DNA of 64,000 nucleotides from NCBI GenBank assembly GCA_001971685.1, contig CP019326.1:2108001-2172000 (forward strand). The letters are read 5' to 3'. The DNA is from Halomonas sp. 1513. GTDB lineage: Bacteria > Pseudomonadota > Gammaproteobacteria > Pseudomonadales > Halomonadaceae. The notes beneath the pieces are model-generated. The model was not told the DNA's origin. It made no database searches and saw only the letters and a program-made list of their open reading frames with translations. Shown one piece after another: positions 55,405 through 64,000 of this stretch (position 1 is its first letter; the number at the start of each line of letters is the position of its first letter). The position numbers were made by a program, and so were the translations under genes.

Positions 55405-56237
55405 GTTCGTCATCGCCCGCCGCTGCTCCGCGCCGCAAGCGCACCCATGCCATCGCCGAGGCGCTCAAGGACTATATCGCCGAGCATGGCCTGACGCCCG
55501 GCGAGCGACTGCCCCAGGAGCAGCATCTGATCGATGCCCTGGGCGCCTCCAAGGGCACCATTCGCGAGGCGATGCGCGCCCTGGAGGCACAGGGCCTGAT
55601 CCAGACCCGCACCGGCCCCAAGGGCGGCGCCTTTATCGCCGAGGTCAGCGCCGACCGCAGCATGGAGCTGCTCGGCAACTACTTCTTCTTTCGTCCGCCG
55701 ACCATTCACGATATCTACGAGGTGCGCAAGCAGCTCGAGCCGGCGCTGGTGGCCAGCATCGCGGGGCTGCTCGATGCCGCGGCCTTCGACGGCTTGGAGA
55801 GGGTGATGGCCTACTACGACCACCCGCCGGCCACCCTGGAGGAGGAGCGCACCCAGCGCATCAAGGAGCTCGAGTTTCACCTGCTGCTGGTCGAGCACTG
55901 CCCCAACCCGCTGCTGGCGCTGATGTGCCGCTACCCGATTCGGCTACTGATGAGCCACACCGTCTGCCAGCGCATCTACCAGCAACCCTACCCGGAGCTG
56001 CGCCAGCGCGGCCACGACTACCAGCAGCAGTTGATCGTCGCGCTGCGTGACGCAGACGCCGAGCGCGCCAGCCGCGTCATGGCCGAGCATATGCGTGCCG
56101 CCCAGGCGCTGATGGAAGCCCGCGAGGCGATGCTGGAGAAGACCTTCTTCAAGGCCGAGGGAGCGGCCAGCGCACCGAGCCGCGAATACCTGGCGCTGCA
56201 GGGCCACTGGCCGGGCAAATCGACACCCGGCACTTAG
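55401..56237 (+). CDS. FadR-subfamily GntR transcriptional regulator
   Basis: 278 residues; ATG overlaps the ATPase stop as ATGA. N-terminal winged helix (about 12-80): AIAEALKDYIAEHGLTPGERLP, KGTIREAMRALEAQGLIQTR. C-terminal FCD ligand domain (about 95-245) with metal/ligand His candidates in FHLLLVEHCPNPL and AEHMRAAQALM. Being last in the peptide transporter operon it probably controls this operon, perhaps through the palindrome at 49813-49828. The ligand is unknown. Confidence 0.9.
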   Translation: MSSSSPAAAPRRKRTHAIAEALKDYIAEHGLTPGERLPQEQHLIDALGASKGTIREAMRALEAQGLIQTRTGPKGGAFIAEVSADRSMELLGNYFFFRPPTIHDIYEVRKQLEPALVASIAGLLDAAAFDGLERVMAYYDHPPATLEEERTQRIKELEFHLLLVEHCPNPLLALMCRYPIRLLMSHTVCQRIYQQPYPELRQRGHDYQQQLIVALRDADAERASRVMAEHMRAAQALMEAREAMLEKTFFKAEGAASAPSREYLALQGHWPGKSTPGT

Positions 56238-56275
56238 CGGTATCCGATATCGCATCTCCCTAGGCAGGGCCGCGT

Positions 56276-58687
56276 TCATTCGGGCAAGGCATAGGCGATG
56301 ATGGCATCACCGGCCTTGGTGCCCAGCGAGCCATGGCCGCCCGCCACGACCACTAGCACCTGCTTACCCTGCGAGTTGCGGTAGGTCATCGGCGTGGCCT
56401 GCCCGCCGGCGGGCAAACGGTCTTCCCACAGCTGCTCGCCGGTCGTCACGTCGTAGGCGCGAACGTAGTAGTCCAGGGTGCCGCTCATGAATGCCACGCC
56501 TCCCGCGGTCATGACGGGGCCACCCAGATCGGGAACGCCAAGCTTGAACGGCAGCGGCAGCGGCGCGAGGTCACGCACGGTGCCATTGCGATGTTGCCAG
56601 ACGACCTCCCCGGTCCGCAGGTCGGCGCCGGCGACCATGCCCCAGGGCGGCTGCTGGCAGGGCAGGTCGATGGGCGACATGAACGGCATGAGCTCCACCG
56701 CGTAAGGCGCACCGAAGTTCTCGTTGATGCCCGGGCCCGGCGAATCCATGCTGACATGAAGGCTATAGTCGTCGTCGCGTGGAATCAGGCGCGACACGAA
56801 GGCGAGATAGCCAGGCGTGGTGAAGGCGATCTGGCGTTCCGGGTCAACGGCGATGCCGCCCCAGTTGAAGACACCGAAATTGCCCGGATAGACCAGCGTG
56901 CCGTTGGTCGACGGCGGGGTATAGCGTCCTTCGTAGTTCAGCTGGCGAAACGCGATACGACAGGCCAACTGGTCGAAAAGCGTCACGCCCCACATGGCCG
57001 CTTCCTGCAGCGGCGGTGGCTCCAGGGAGAGCGCCGAGGCCGGCTGGGTGGGATGGGCGACATCGGGCAGCTGTGTGGCTTGAGACACTTCCTCTTCCAC
57101 CACCGGCAGGATCGGCTCGCCGGTCTCGCGATTGAGCACGAACAGATCGCCCTGCTTGGTCGGCGCCACCAGCGCCGGCACATCACCTTCCGGCATGCTC
57201 AGGTCGATCAGGCTGGGCTGGGAGGACACGTCATAATCCCACAGGTCGTGATGAACGGTCTGGAAGACCCACTCGACCCGACCATCGGCAAGATTGAGCG
57301 CGACGATGGACGAGGCGAAGCGACCGGTGAACTCGTCGCGCTCCACGCCCCACTGGTCGGGGGGCTGGTTGCCCATCGGCAGATAGACCATGCCGAGGTT
57401 TTCATCGACGCTGGCGATCGACCACATGTTGGGGCTATTGGCGACATAGAACTCATCGTCGGCGATGGGATCGGTTGCCTCGGGGTTGCGCGGATCCCAG
57501 TTCCAGACCAGCTCGCCGCTTTGGACATCATAGGCGCGTATCACGCCCGAGGTGTTGTCGGTGGTCACATTGTCGTTGATGGCGCCGCCGATGATGACCA
57601 GCGCCTGGGTGACCACCGGCGGCGACGTGGAGTAGTAGAAGCCCGGCCGGTAATTCGGCATGTTGGCCGACAGATCGATGGCGCCATCGTCGCCGAATCC
57701 TACACAGGCACGGCCACTCTCGGCATCGAGTGCCAAGAGGCGCGCATCGGCGGTGGGCATGAAAATGCGTCGCGCACAGTGCATCTCGTCGGCATCGTCG
57801 GTCTCGCCGCTACCGGGATGATATGACACGCCGCGGCAGGTCTGGTGCTGACGGTTGATGTCCTGCGGGGATTGCGGATCGAAACGCCATGTCTCGCTGC
57901 CATCGTCGGCATCGAGCGCGATGACCAGGCTATGCGGGGTACACAGGTACAGCGTGTCGTCGACCTTGAGCGGCGTCACTTGGTAGGTGGTCTCGATGGG
58001 GTCGCCCGGGCCGCGCATATCGCCGGTATTGAAGGTCCAGAGCACCTCGAGCTCGCCCACGTTGTCCGGCGTGATCTCGTCCAGCGGTGAATAGCGCTGA
58101 CCGTACCCGGTCCGGCCATAGGCGTGCCACTCGCCATCGGCGCTGCCCTCGACCTGCTGAGCCTCATCGCCATGGTCGTCCGCCTCTTGCGCTGACCTCG
58201 CCACCGCGTCGGGCAGCTGGCCCTGTACCGCGTGCGGGTCGGTGAATAGCGAGGCCAGCGCCACGACCGCCGAGACGACCAGCGCAGCGGCCAGCGGCGC
58301 CATGCTCCGCGAATCGAACCCCGGCCAGAATCGCCTGGTGGCAGCGCTGGCCGGGGCGCGTGATGTCGCGGGGGTGCCAAGCGACCGGGTGACCCAGGGG
58401 GTCAGCAACCACAGGCCTATCAGGACCACCAGGCTGCAGCGGGGCAGCAACGCCCACCAGTCGAGCCCAACTTCCCATAGCGCCCACAGCAGGGTAATGA
58501 TCACCACCACGGCATAGACCCACAGGGCGGCGCCATGGCGCTTGATCAGCAGCGCGGCGGTGGCCAGAAACCCGAGCGCTGCCAGCAGGTAAAACCAGCT
58601 TCCTCCGATTGCCGCGAGCCATACGCCACCGATCGCCAGGCCCATCCCCAGCAACAACAGAATCCCTCCCGTCAATACCGCTGCCAT
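56276..58687 (-). CDS. Membrane-bound PQQ-dependent dehydrogenase (glucose/quinate/shikimate family)
   Basis: 803 residues; E. coli Gcd has 796. Five N-terminal helices (about 1-150) anchor an eight-bladed propeller in the periplasm, where a sugar, polyol or quinate is oxidised and electrons go to ubiquinone. Visible blades: DGEWHAYGRTGYGQRYSPLD, WRFDPQSPQDINRQHQTCRG, PVVTQALVIIGGAINDN, WNWDPRNPEATDPIADDE and GNQPPDQWGVERDE. Substrate choice between glucose and quinate/shikimate cannot be fixed from sequence alone. AAGGAG precedes the ATG. No pqq biosynthesis genes are in the window. Confidence 0.9.
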   Translation of the reverse strand: MAAVLTGGILLLLGMGLAIGGVWLAAIGGSWFYLLAALGFLATAALLIKRHGAALWVYAVVVIITLLWALWEVGLDWWALLPRCSLVVLIGLWLLTPWVTRSLGTPATSRAPASAATRRFWPGFDSRSMAPLAAALVVSAVVALASLFTDPHAVQGQLPDAVARSAQEADDHGDEAQQVEGSADGEWHAYGRTGYGQRYSPLDEITPDNVGELEVLWTFNTGDMRGPGDPIETTYQVTPLKVDDTLYLCTPHSLVIALDADDGSETWRFDPQSPQDINRQHQTCRGVSYHPGSGETDDADEMHCARRIFMPTADARLLALDAESGRACVGFGDDGAIDLSANMPNYRPGFYYSTSPPVVTQALVIIGGAINDNVTTDNTSGVIRAYDVQSGELVWNWDPRNPEATDPIADDEFYVANSPNMWSIASVDENLGMVYLPMGNQPPDQWGVERDEFTGRFASSIVALNLADGRVEWVFQTVHHDLWDYDVSSQPSLIDLSMPEGDVPALVAPTKQGDLFVLNRETGEPILPVVEEEVSQATQLPDVAHPTQPASALSLEPPPLQEAAMWGVTLFDQLACRIAFRQLNYEGRYTPPSTNGTLVYPGNFGVFNWGGIAVDPERQIAFTTPGYLAFVSRLIPRDDDYSLHVSMDSPGPGINENFGAPYAVELMPFMSPIDLPCQQPPWGMVAGADLRTGEVVWQHRNGTVRDLAPLPLPFKLGVPDLGGPVMTAGGVAFMSGTLDYYVRAYDVTTGEQLWEDRLPAGGQATPMTYRNSQGKQVLVVVAGGHGSLGTKAGDAIIAYALPE

Positions 58688-58868
58688 GTCGCTCTCCTTG
58701 GCATTGCCTTAGCGACAGCATAGGAACAGTTGGAGGCGGCGTATAACGAGGCGAGTTTAAATAGTCTCTTTTAATGGCTTTTTTACATGGAGGCTGGCTT
58801 GACGAGATAGCTGCCTGAGCCAATTACACCAGGTTGCATGACATGGGTGGCGACATCATCAGCCACGC

Positions 58869-59891
58869 TCAGGGCGCCGGCAGCCAGGCCATCACCAGCC
58901 GACTCAGCGCCACTAGCGAGTCGCGGTGCACTCGCTCCCAGCCGTGGGAGGCATCGGCGCCGAAACAGGCCAGCGCATTGCGCACGTCGAGGCCCGCCTT
59001 GGCGGCGGCGTCGCCGTCGCAGTAGTAGTAGGGAAAGCAGTCGCGGGTAAAGGGGATCTGCTGCTCACGGCACAGCGCGAGCAGTCGCCTTGTGGCAACG
59101 GGATGCAGCGGCCCCAGGGAGTCGAGCATGGCGATGGTCACCCCGTGGTGGCAGACGTTCTGGCCCTCGCCCTGCGCGGCGATATCCAGGTTGAGCACCT
59201 CCTCGACGTCCTCGAACATCGCATGGCTGATGCCCACTCCAAGCTCCTCGGCGCAGGAGAACACCAGCCGCACGTCGCTGGCCAACCCAACCTCGCGGAC
59301 CGCTGCCAGCAAGCAGGCAATGGCCGCCTTGTTGTCGAGGTGCCGCGCATTGATGAAGCCGCTGTCGGTAACGCTGGGCTGGCTGTCGACGCTGACCAGC
59401 GCGCCCACCTCGATGCCCTGCTCGCGCAGCGCCGCCGGCGCGGTATCGACCAGATCCAGGCGCAGCTCGATATGCGCCCAGTCTGCCGGCAGCCGATCGA
59501 TCGCCTCGTTATGGACATGTCCCGATGCCTTGGTCGGCAGCAGGGTGCCCGTCGCCAGCACCTCTCCTGCTTCGCCATGCAGCTTGACCCGCGCGCCGTC
59601 GGCAAAGCGCGCATTCCATGAGCCGATCGGCCTGACCGCCAGCCGGGCGTTATCCTTGAGCCGCACCACCATGGCACCCAGGGTATCCATGTGGGTAGTA
59701 ATCGCCCGCCGCGCTGCGCCGCCCGGCGCCTCGGCCAGCAGGTCACCGCGGGCAGTGCGCCGAGTCACCAGTCCCAGGCGCGTGAGTTCATCCGCCAGAT
59801 GGTCGGCGATCGCAGCGGTATGCAGCGACGGCGAGGGTATCGCCAGCAGCGCCAGCAGCTGGTTCTCGAGGTAGCGGGTATCGAATGCCAT
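58869..59891 (-). CDS. M42-family metallopeptidase of the osmoprotectant (NAGGN)-associated type
   Basis: 340 residues. M42/M20-like dinuclear metal peptidase: first metal His in TTHMDTLGAMV (about 66-76), bridging Asp in ARHLDNKAAIACL, Glu pair in FSCAEELGVGI, Asp in LNLDIAAQGEG, and the C-terminal His in DASHGWERVH. The pattern resembles peptidases linked to N-acetylglutaminylglutamine amide (NAGGN) osmolyte clusters. Here no asparagine-synthase-like or GNAT partner genes are adjacent. It diverges from the SulP gene across 140 bases. Confidence 0.82.
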   Translation of the reverse strand: MAFDTRYLENQLLALLAIPSPSLHTAAIADHLADELTRLGLVTRRTARGDLLAEAPGGAARRAITTHMDTLGAMVVRLKDNARLAVRPIGSWNARFADGARVKLHGEAGEVLATGTLLPTKASGHVHNEAIDRLPADWAHIELRLDLVDTAPAALREQGIEVGALVSVDSQPSVTDSGFINARHLDNKAAIACLLAAVREVGLASDVRLVFSCAEELGVGISHAMFEDVEEVLNLDIAAQGEGQNVCHHGVTIAMLDSLGPLHPVATRRLLALCREQQIPFTRDCFPYYYCDGDAAAKAGLDVRNALACFGADASHGWERVHRDSLVALSRLVMAWLPAP

Positions 59892-60031
59892 GGTCGCCTC
59901 GCGTCAAGATCGCCAAGCCCCATGTTAGCGCGTTAGCGCCGCATAGCGGTCAACATCGCGGCCGATTTCCGGTAACCTCTGATGTTCGTCAAACGACGCC
60001 TTTCCCTATCGCCTGCCGACACAGGGCCGTG

Positions 60032-61741
60032 ATGCTCAAGCGCTACCTGCCGATACTCGCCTGGCTGCCCCATTATCACCGACGGCTGTTCGGCGCCGAC
60101 CTGCTGGCCGGCATCATCGTCACGGTGATGGTGATCCCGCAGTCGCTGGCCTATGCGATTCTCGCCGGCCTGCCGGCGGTGGTGGGGCTCTACGCCAGTA
60201 TCCTGCCACAGCTGGTCTATTGCCTGTTCGGCACCAGCCGCACCCTGGCGGTGGGCCCGGTGGCGATCATCGCGCTGATGACCGGCGCCGCGCTGTCGGC
60301 AGTGGCCAGCCCCGGCAGCCCGGAGTACCTGCAAGCGGCGCTGGTGCTATCGCTGCTGTCGGGGGGCATGCTCGCCGCCATGGGGCTGATGAAGCTGGGC
60401 TTCTTCACCAACTTCCTCAGTCACCCGGTGATTTCCGGCTTCCTCACCGCCTCGGGCATCCTGATTGCGGCAAGCCAGCTGGGCAGCATGCTGGGTATCG
60501 ACAGCAGCGGTTTCACGCTGCTCGAGCGCCTTATCACCCTGATCCCCAACCTCGCCGATATCCACCTACCCACGCTGGTGATCGGCCTGGGCACCCTGAG
60601 CTTCCTGGTGCTGATGCGCCGCTACGGTCGCGACACCCTGTGCCGCCTGGGCCTGGCGGCCGGCTTGGCCGACCTGCTGGCCAAGGCCGGGCCGGTGTTC
60701 GCGGTGGTCGCCACCACCCTGGCCACCTGGCATTGGGACCTGGCGGCCAGCGGTGTGGCGGTGGTCGGTGCCATCCCTCAGGGGCTGCCGCCGCTGACCC
60801 TGCCCTTCAGTGAGCTGTCGCTGTGGCGGGCCCTGCTGATCCCTGCTCTGCTGATCAGCCTGGTGGGCTTCGTCGAATCGATCTCGATGGGCCAGATGCT
60901 GGCCGCCAAGCGGCGCCAGCGGATCTCGCCCAACCAGGAGCTGATCGGTCTCGGCGGTGCCAACCTCGCCGCCGGGTTCAGCGGTGGCATGCCGGTCACC
61001 GGCGGGCTGTCGCGCACCGTGATCAACTTCGATGCCGGCGCCCAGACCCCCGCCGCCGGCGCCTTCGCCGCGCTCGGCATCGCCTTGGTCACCCTGTCGA
61101 TGACCTCGCTGCTCTACTACCTGCCGATCGCCACCCTGGCCGCGACCATCACCGTCTCGATCCTGACCCTGGTGGATATCGACATGCTGCGCCAGACCTG
61201 GCGCTACTCGCGCAGCGACTTCGCCGCCATGGCGGTGACCATCCTGCTGACGCTGGTGGAGGGCGTGGAGGCCGGCATCATCGCCGGGGTCGCGCTCTCG
61301 GTCGGGCTATTCCTGTATCGCACCAGCCGCCCACACAGTGCGCTGGTCGGCCGCGTGCCCGGCACCGAGCACTTCCGCAACCTGACCCGCCACGAGGTGG
61401 AGACCGCCAGCCACCTGGCCCTGCTGCGCATCGACGAGAGCCTCTACTTCGCCAACGCCCGCTATCTCGAGGATACCGTCTACGACCTGGTCGCCAGCCG
61501 GCCCGAGCTCGAGCACGTGGTGCTGATCTGCTCGGCGGTCAACCTGATCGACGCCTCGGCGCTGGAGAGCCTCGACGCGATCAACGCGCGCCTCAAGGAC
61601 TCTGACGTCACCCTGCACCTGGCCGAGGTCAAGGGGCCGGTGATGGACCAGCTCAACCGCAGCCACTTCCTCGACGAGATCACCGGCCGCGTGTTTCTCA
61701 GCACCTACGCTGCCTGGCGTGAACTGAGCGCTGCCGAGTAA
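60032..61741 (+). CDS. SulP-family inorganic anion transporter
   Basis: 569 residues from the ATG at 60032 (MLKRYLPILAWL); a longer frame to 59885 adds non-family residues. SLC26/SulP transporter with about 12-14 helices: TVMVIPQSLAYAILAGLPAVVGLYA (in two parts; the SulP signature), FLSHPVISGFLTASG, and FSGGMPVTGGLSRTVINFDAGA (split). A C-terminal STAS domain (about 430-560, LRIDESLYFANARY, ICSAVNLIDASALESLD) follows. Substrate could be sulfate, bicarbonate, or other anions. Confidence 0.93.
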   Translation: MLKRYLPILAWLPHYHRRLFGADLLAGIIVTVMVIPQSLAYAILAGLPAVVGLYASILPQLVYCLFGTSRTLAVGPVAIIALMTGAALSAVASPGSPEYLQAALVLSLLSGGMLAAMGLMKLGFFTNFLSHPVISGFLTASGILIAASQLGSMLGIDSSGFTLLERLITLIPNLADIHLPTLVIGLGTLSFLVLMRRYGRDTLCRLGLAAGLADLLAKAGPVFAVVATTLATWHWDLAASGVAVVGAIPQGLPPLTLPFSELSLWRALLIPALLISLVGFVESISMGQMLAAKRRQRISPNQELIGLGGANLAAGFSGGMPVTGGLSRTVINFDAGAQTPAAGAFAALGIALVTLSMTSLLYYLPIATLAATITVSILTLVDIDMLRQTWRYSRSDFAAMAVTILLTLVEGVEAGIIAGVALSVGLFLYRTSRPHSALVGRVPGTEHFRNLTRHEVETASHLALLRIDESLYFANARYLEDTVYDLVASRPELEHVVLICSAVNLIDASALESLDAINARLKDSDVTLHLAEVKGPVMDQLNRSHFLDEITGRVFLSTYAAWRELSAAE

Positions 61742-61903
61742 GCGCCCGCCGATGCCTCCCCCGCCATCGCGTTAGACATTCGTCTTAGCGCAGCAGGCAG
61801 GCATACCTCGCATATCGCCTCACCGAGCCGCTAGCTATTTCAAATCAGATAGTTACTGGATAGCGCCCGGCGTATTTCATCTCCCTCCATGACGCCCGGT
61901 CGT

Positions 61904-61933
61904 TTGACACCGGCCGGGGAGCTTCCCTACTAT
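61904..61933 (+). promoter_or_regulatory. Candidate sigma-70 promoter of the TRAP operon
   Basis: -35 TTGACA (61904-61909, perfect) and -10 TACTAT (61928-61933, four of six) with an 18-base spacer, 79 bases before the binding-protein ATG. The rest of 61742-62012 shows no gene. Confidence 0.55.
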
Positions 61934-62012
61934 CGAAATCAGTTTTTGAAACGCAGTACCGCATAGCAAAATACAACAACGCCAACACCCCCACGCTCAT
62001 GAGGAGCCTCGC

Positions 62013-63173
62013 ATGCGCCAGATCACGCGCCGACTCGCTTTCGCCACCCTTCCTCTCTCGCTGCTGGCTAGCGCCGTGGCCCAGTCCAACGAGATCACGC
62101 TTCCCAGCACCATGGCCTGGACCGCCTACGGCACCAACTCCAGCGGCTACGCCCAGGCGGTCGCCATAGGCAATATGCTGCAGTCCCAGCACGGCACATC
62201 GGTGCGCATCCTGCCCGGCGACAATGACGTCTCGCGCATGACGCCGCTCAAGCAGGGGCGGGTCGACCTTTGCGCCTGCGGCATCGCCAGCTACTACGGT
62301 GCCGAGGGCGTGATGATGTTTGCCGACCGCGACTGGGGCCCACAGCCGCTGCGGGTCATCACCACCTCGACGGCGTCGTTTGGGCTTTCTCTGGCCGTCG
62401 CCGGCGATCTCGACGTGGAAACTCCCGCCGACCTGGCCGGCAAGCGTGTGGCCTATATCCGCGGTGACGACGCGCTCAACAAGGGAACCGAGGCCTATCT
62501 CGCCTTCGGCGGCCTGACCTGGGACGACGTCGAGCGCGTCGACTTCCCCGGCTACAGCCGCTCCTTCGACGGCATCATTGCCGGTGACGTCGACGCCTCG
62601 TTCACCACCACCGTGACCCCGCCGGCGCAGCAGTTGGCCAGTAGCCCACGCGGCATCAGCTGGCCGGTTCTCGACCCCGATGACGAGGCAGGCTGGGAGC
62701 GCATGCTGGCGGTAGCGCCCTACTTCCGCCCCCACGAGGTCACCGCGGGTGCAGGCGGCGTCAGCGCAGACAACCCGGTGCCGAGTGCCAGCTACCCCTA
62801 TCCCATCGTGGTGGCCAACCAGGACCTCGACGACAGCGTCGCCTATGGCCTGATCAAGGCGCTGCAGGACAATTACGACGACTACAAGGACAACGCCCCG
62901 GGCGCCGTGGGCTATGCCCTCGAGTATCAGGACCTGGAATGGGTCGTGCCCTTCCACGACGCGGTCGTCGAGTACTACCGCGACATCGATGTCTGGACCG
63001 ATGAGATGCAAGCCCACCAGGAGCAGTTGGTCGAGCGCCAGACGGTGCTGAAACAGGCCTGGGACGACTTCATTGGCGATGCACCGAGCGATGACGACGA
63101 CTTCACCGATGCCTGGATGCAAGCCAGAGCCGCCGCGCTGGATGATGCCGGTTTCGAGCCGATCTTCGAGTGA
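62013..63173 (+). CDS. TAXI-family TRAP transporter solute-binding protein
   Basis: 386 residues; GAGGAG lies just before the ATG. Signal peptide of about 25 residues (ends near AVAQS). TAXI-type periplasmic binding protein: YGTNSSGYAQAVAIGNMLQ near the mature N-terminus, RILPGDNDVSRMTPLKQGR, and a domain-2 stretch FGGLTWDDVERVDFPGYS. It delivers a ligand (family examples: glutamate, sialic acid not established for TAXI) to the fused permease encoded next. The acidic C-terminus (DAPSDDDDFTDAW) fits a halophile. Confidence 0.9.
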   Translation: MRQITRRLAFATLPLSLLASAVAQSNEITLPSTMAWTAYGTNSSGYAQAVAIGNMLQSQHGTSVRILPGDNDVSRMTPLKQGRVDLCACGIASYYGAEGVMMFADRDWGPQPLRVITTSTASFGLSLAVAGDLDVETPADLAGKRVAYIRGDDALNKGTEAYLAFGGLTWDDVERVDFPGYSRSFDGIIAGDVDASFTTTVTPPAQQLASSPRGISWPVLDPDDEAGWERMLAVAPYFRPHEVTAGAGGVSADNPVPSASYPYPIVVANQDLDDSVAYGLIKALQDNYDDYKDNAPGAVGYALEYQDLEWVVPFHDAVVEYYRDIDVWTDEMQAHQEQLVERQTVLKQAWDDFIGDAPSDDDDFTDAWMQARAAALDDAGFEPIFE

Positions 63174-63179
63174 TCACAC

Positions 63180-63199
63180 GGGGCGGTGCAAACCGCCCC
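63180..63199 (+). promoter_or_regulatory. GNRA-loop hairpin between the TRAP binding-protein and permease genes
   Basis: GGGGCGGT / ACCGCCCC form an 8-bp stem closed by the GCAA tetraloop, directly after the binding-protein stop and 21 bases before the permease ATG. No T-run follows. Such hairpins between binding-protein and membrane genes protect or partly terminate the upstream mRNA and so raise binding-protein levels. Confidence 0.6.
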
Positions 63200-63220
63200 A
63201 TTTGCTTCACGGACGCCGCC

Positions 63221-64000
63221 ATGACCACAGCCACTCCCCCCGCCAGCCCCCAGCAGGCCAAGGAAAAGATCACCCAGATCCGCACCCTGCCGATGCCCAT
63301 CCGCTGGCTGCCCGGTGCCGTCACCAGCGTGCTGATGCTGATGACGCTGGACTACCTGTTCAATATCGGCTGGCTGACCTTCGTCACCGGCCTGGAAACC
63401 CAGTTCTACTATGCTGTGGTGGCCCTGCTGCTGCCGCTGGTCTATCTGCTATGGCCAATCCGCGCCGCCGTGCAGGCGCGCCCCGTGCCCTGGTACGACT
63501 ACCTGCTCAGCGCCATCACGTTGCTCGTCGGCGGCTATTTCGTCTATCACGCCGACTCGATACTTCAGCGCGGCTGGGCCTTCGCCGCACCTGACACCGC
63601 AGTCGTGGCCAGCTACGCCTACTGGCTGCTGATCATCGAGGCTGCCCGGCGCGCCGGCGGTTGGCCGATCGCCATCATCGTCAGCTGTTTCTCGCTCTAT
63701 CCGCTGGTGGCAGATATCGTCCCGGGGCCGATTCAGGCCTTTCCTTCGTCGCTGGAAGAGACGGCGATGTACCACACCATGAGCACCGAGAGCATCATGG
63801 GGGTGCCGTTACAGGCCTTTGCCGGCCTGGTGATCGGTTTCCTGGTGTTTGGCGTGGTGCTGCAAAAGAGCGGCGGCGGCAAGTTCTTCATCAATCTTGC
63901 CTTTGCCCTGCTCGGTCATGTGCGCGGCGGACCGGCCAAGGTATCGATCTTCTCTAGCGGCCTGATGGGCTCAATGAGCGGCAGCGTGATCAGCAACGTG
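63221..64000 (+). CDS. TRAP transporter fused permease (TAXI type), 3' end cut off
   Basis: 260 codons visible; the frame is open to the last base. The protein begins with a basic, Gln/Lys-rich segment (MTTATPPASPQQAKEKITQI) and then shows at least seven hydrophobic helices. After the N-terminal DctQ-like part the DctM-like part begins around residues 195-260, with LQAFAGLVIGFLVFGVVLQ and GGPAKVSIFSSGLMGSMSGS, the family signature. The full protein is expected to be about 600-860 residues. It follows the SBP gene by 47 bases. Confidence 0.92.
   Translation, partial: MTTATPPASPQQAKEKITQIRTLPMPIRWLPGAVTSVLMLMTLDYLFNIGWLTFVTGLETQFYYAVVALLLPLVYLLWPIRAAVQARPVPWYDYLLSAITLLVGGYFVYHADSILQRGWAFAAPDTAVVASYAYWLLIIEAARRAGGWPIAIIVSCFSLYPLVADIVPGPIQAFPSSLEETAMYHTMSTESIMGVPLQAFAGLVIGFLVFGVVLQKSGGGKFFINLAFALLGHVRGGPAKVSIFSSGLMGSMSGSVISNV

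Noticed and set aside
56591..57826. 411-codon plus-strand open frame
   Set aside because: Antisense to the PQQ dehydrogenase gene.

Overview
This is a GC-rich, gene-dense stretch of a gammaproteobacterial chromosome. The gene content and order (infC-rpmI-rplT-pheS-pheT-ihfA, a caa3-type cytochrome oxidase cluster, yejABEF, TAXI-TRAP and peptide uptake systems, an M42 peptidase of the osmoprotectant-associated type) fit a halophilic Halomonas-like bacterium (Halomonadaceae). That assignment is inference from gene content; there is no rRNA gene to confirm it. No prophage, insertion sequence, CRISPR array or integrase is seen, and no intergenic gap exceeds about 290 bases.

Layout. 1-2.4 kb: end of ppnN, a flavodoxin/membrane-protein pair and a DUF2788 protein. 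2.4-9.5 kb: minus-strand translation operon thrS-infC-rpmI-rplT-(terminator/attenuator)-pheS-pheT-ihfA, with infC probably starting at ATC. 9.7-11.2 kb: an OmpA-like lipoprotein and a DUF2489 protein. 11.3-19.5 kb: aa3/caa3 oxidase operon (DUF2970, ctaC with fused cytochrome c, ctaD, ctaG, ctaE, then SURF1, a SCO-like protein, ctaA, ctaB), with a DUF2909 gene diverging from SURF1. 19.6-23.4 kb: a helical orphan protein, lrgAB-like genes, a tRNA-Pro(GGG)/tRNA-Ser(TGA) pair with its own promoter, and a K+/H+ antiporter. 23.5-31.8 kb: an orphan NMT1-like binding protein, an exonuclease/GIY-YIG fusion, a hydrolase, yhhQ behind a probable preQ1-I riboswitch, prpE, an ArsR-type regulator, sohB and an SCP2 protein. 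31.8-36.8 kb: nudC-dnaQ-rnhA-methyltransferase, then gloB and mltD. 36.9-45.2 kb: yejABEF, rsuA, an amidase and rarD. 45.2-49.7 kb: an unrecognised HTH-like protein, an EAL-domain sensor and a DUF1028 protein. 49.9-56.2 kb: a second peptide ABC operon in which one permease is fused to an ATPase, ending in its own FadR-type regulator. 56.3-64 kb: PQQ dehydrogenase, M42 peptidase, SulP transporter and a TAXI-TRAP transporter cut by the window end.

How the genes work together. The central blocks are core translation and respiration. The right half is scavenging: two oligopeptide ABC importers, a TRAP importer, a SulP anion transporter, a periplasmic sugar/polyol dehydrogenase, peptidases and propionate activation. 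I found no clear new defence or mobile system. The observations most worth a second look are the compact preQ1-I element before yhhQ, the ATC start of infC, the SCO-like protein that seems to lack the third copper ligand, the exonuclease/GIY-YIG fusion, the permease-ATPase fusion with a perfect 16-bp palindrome upstream of its operon, and the HTH-like protein beside a periplasmic-sensing EAL protein.
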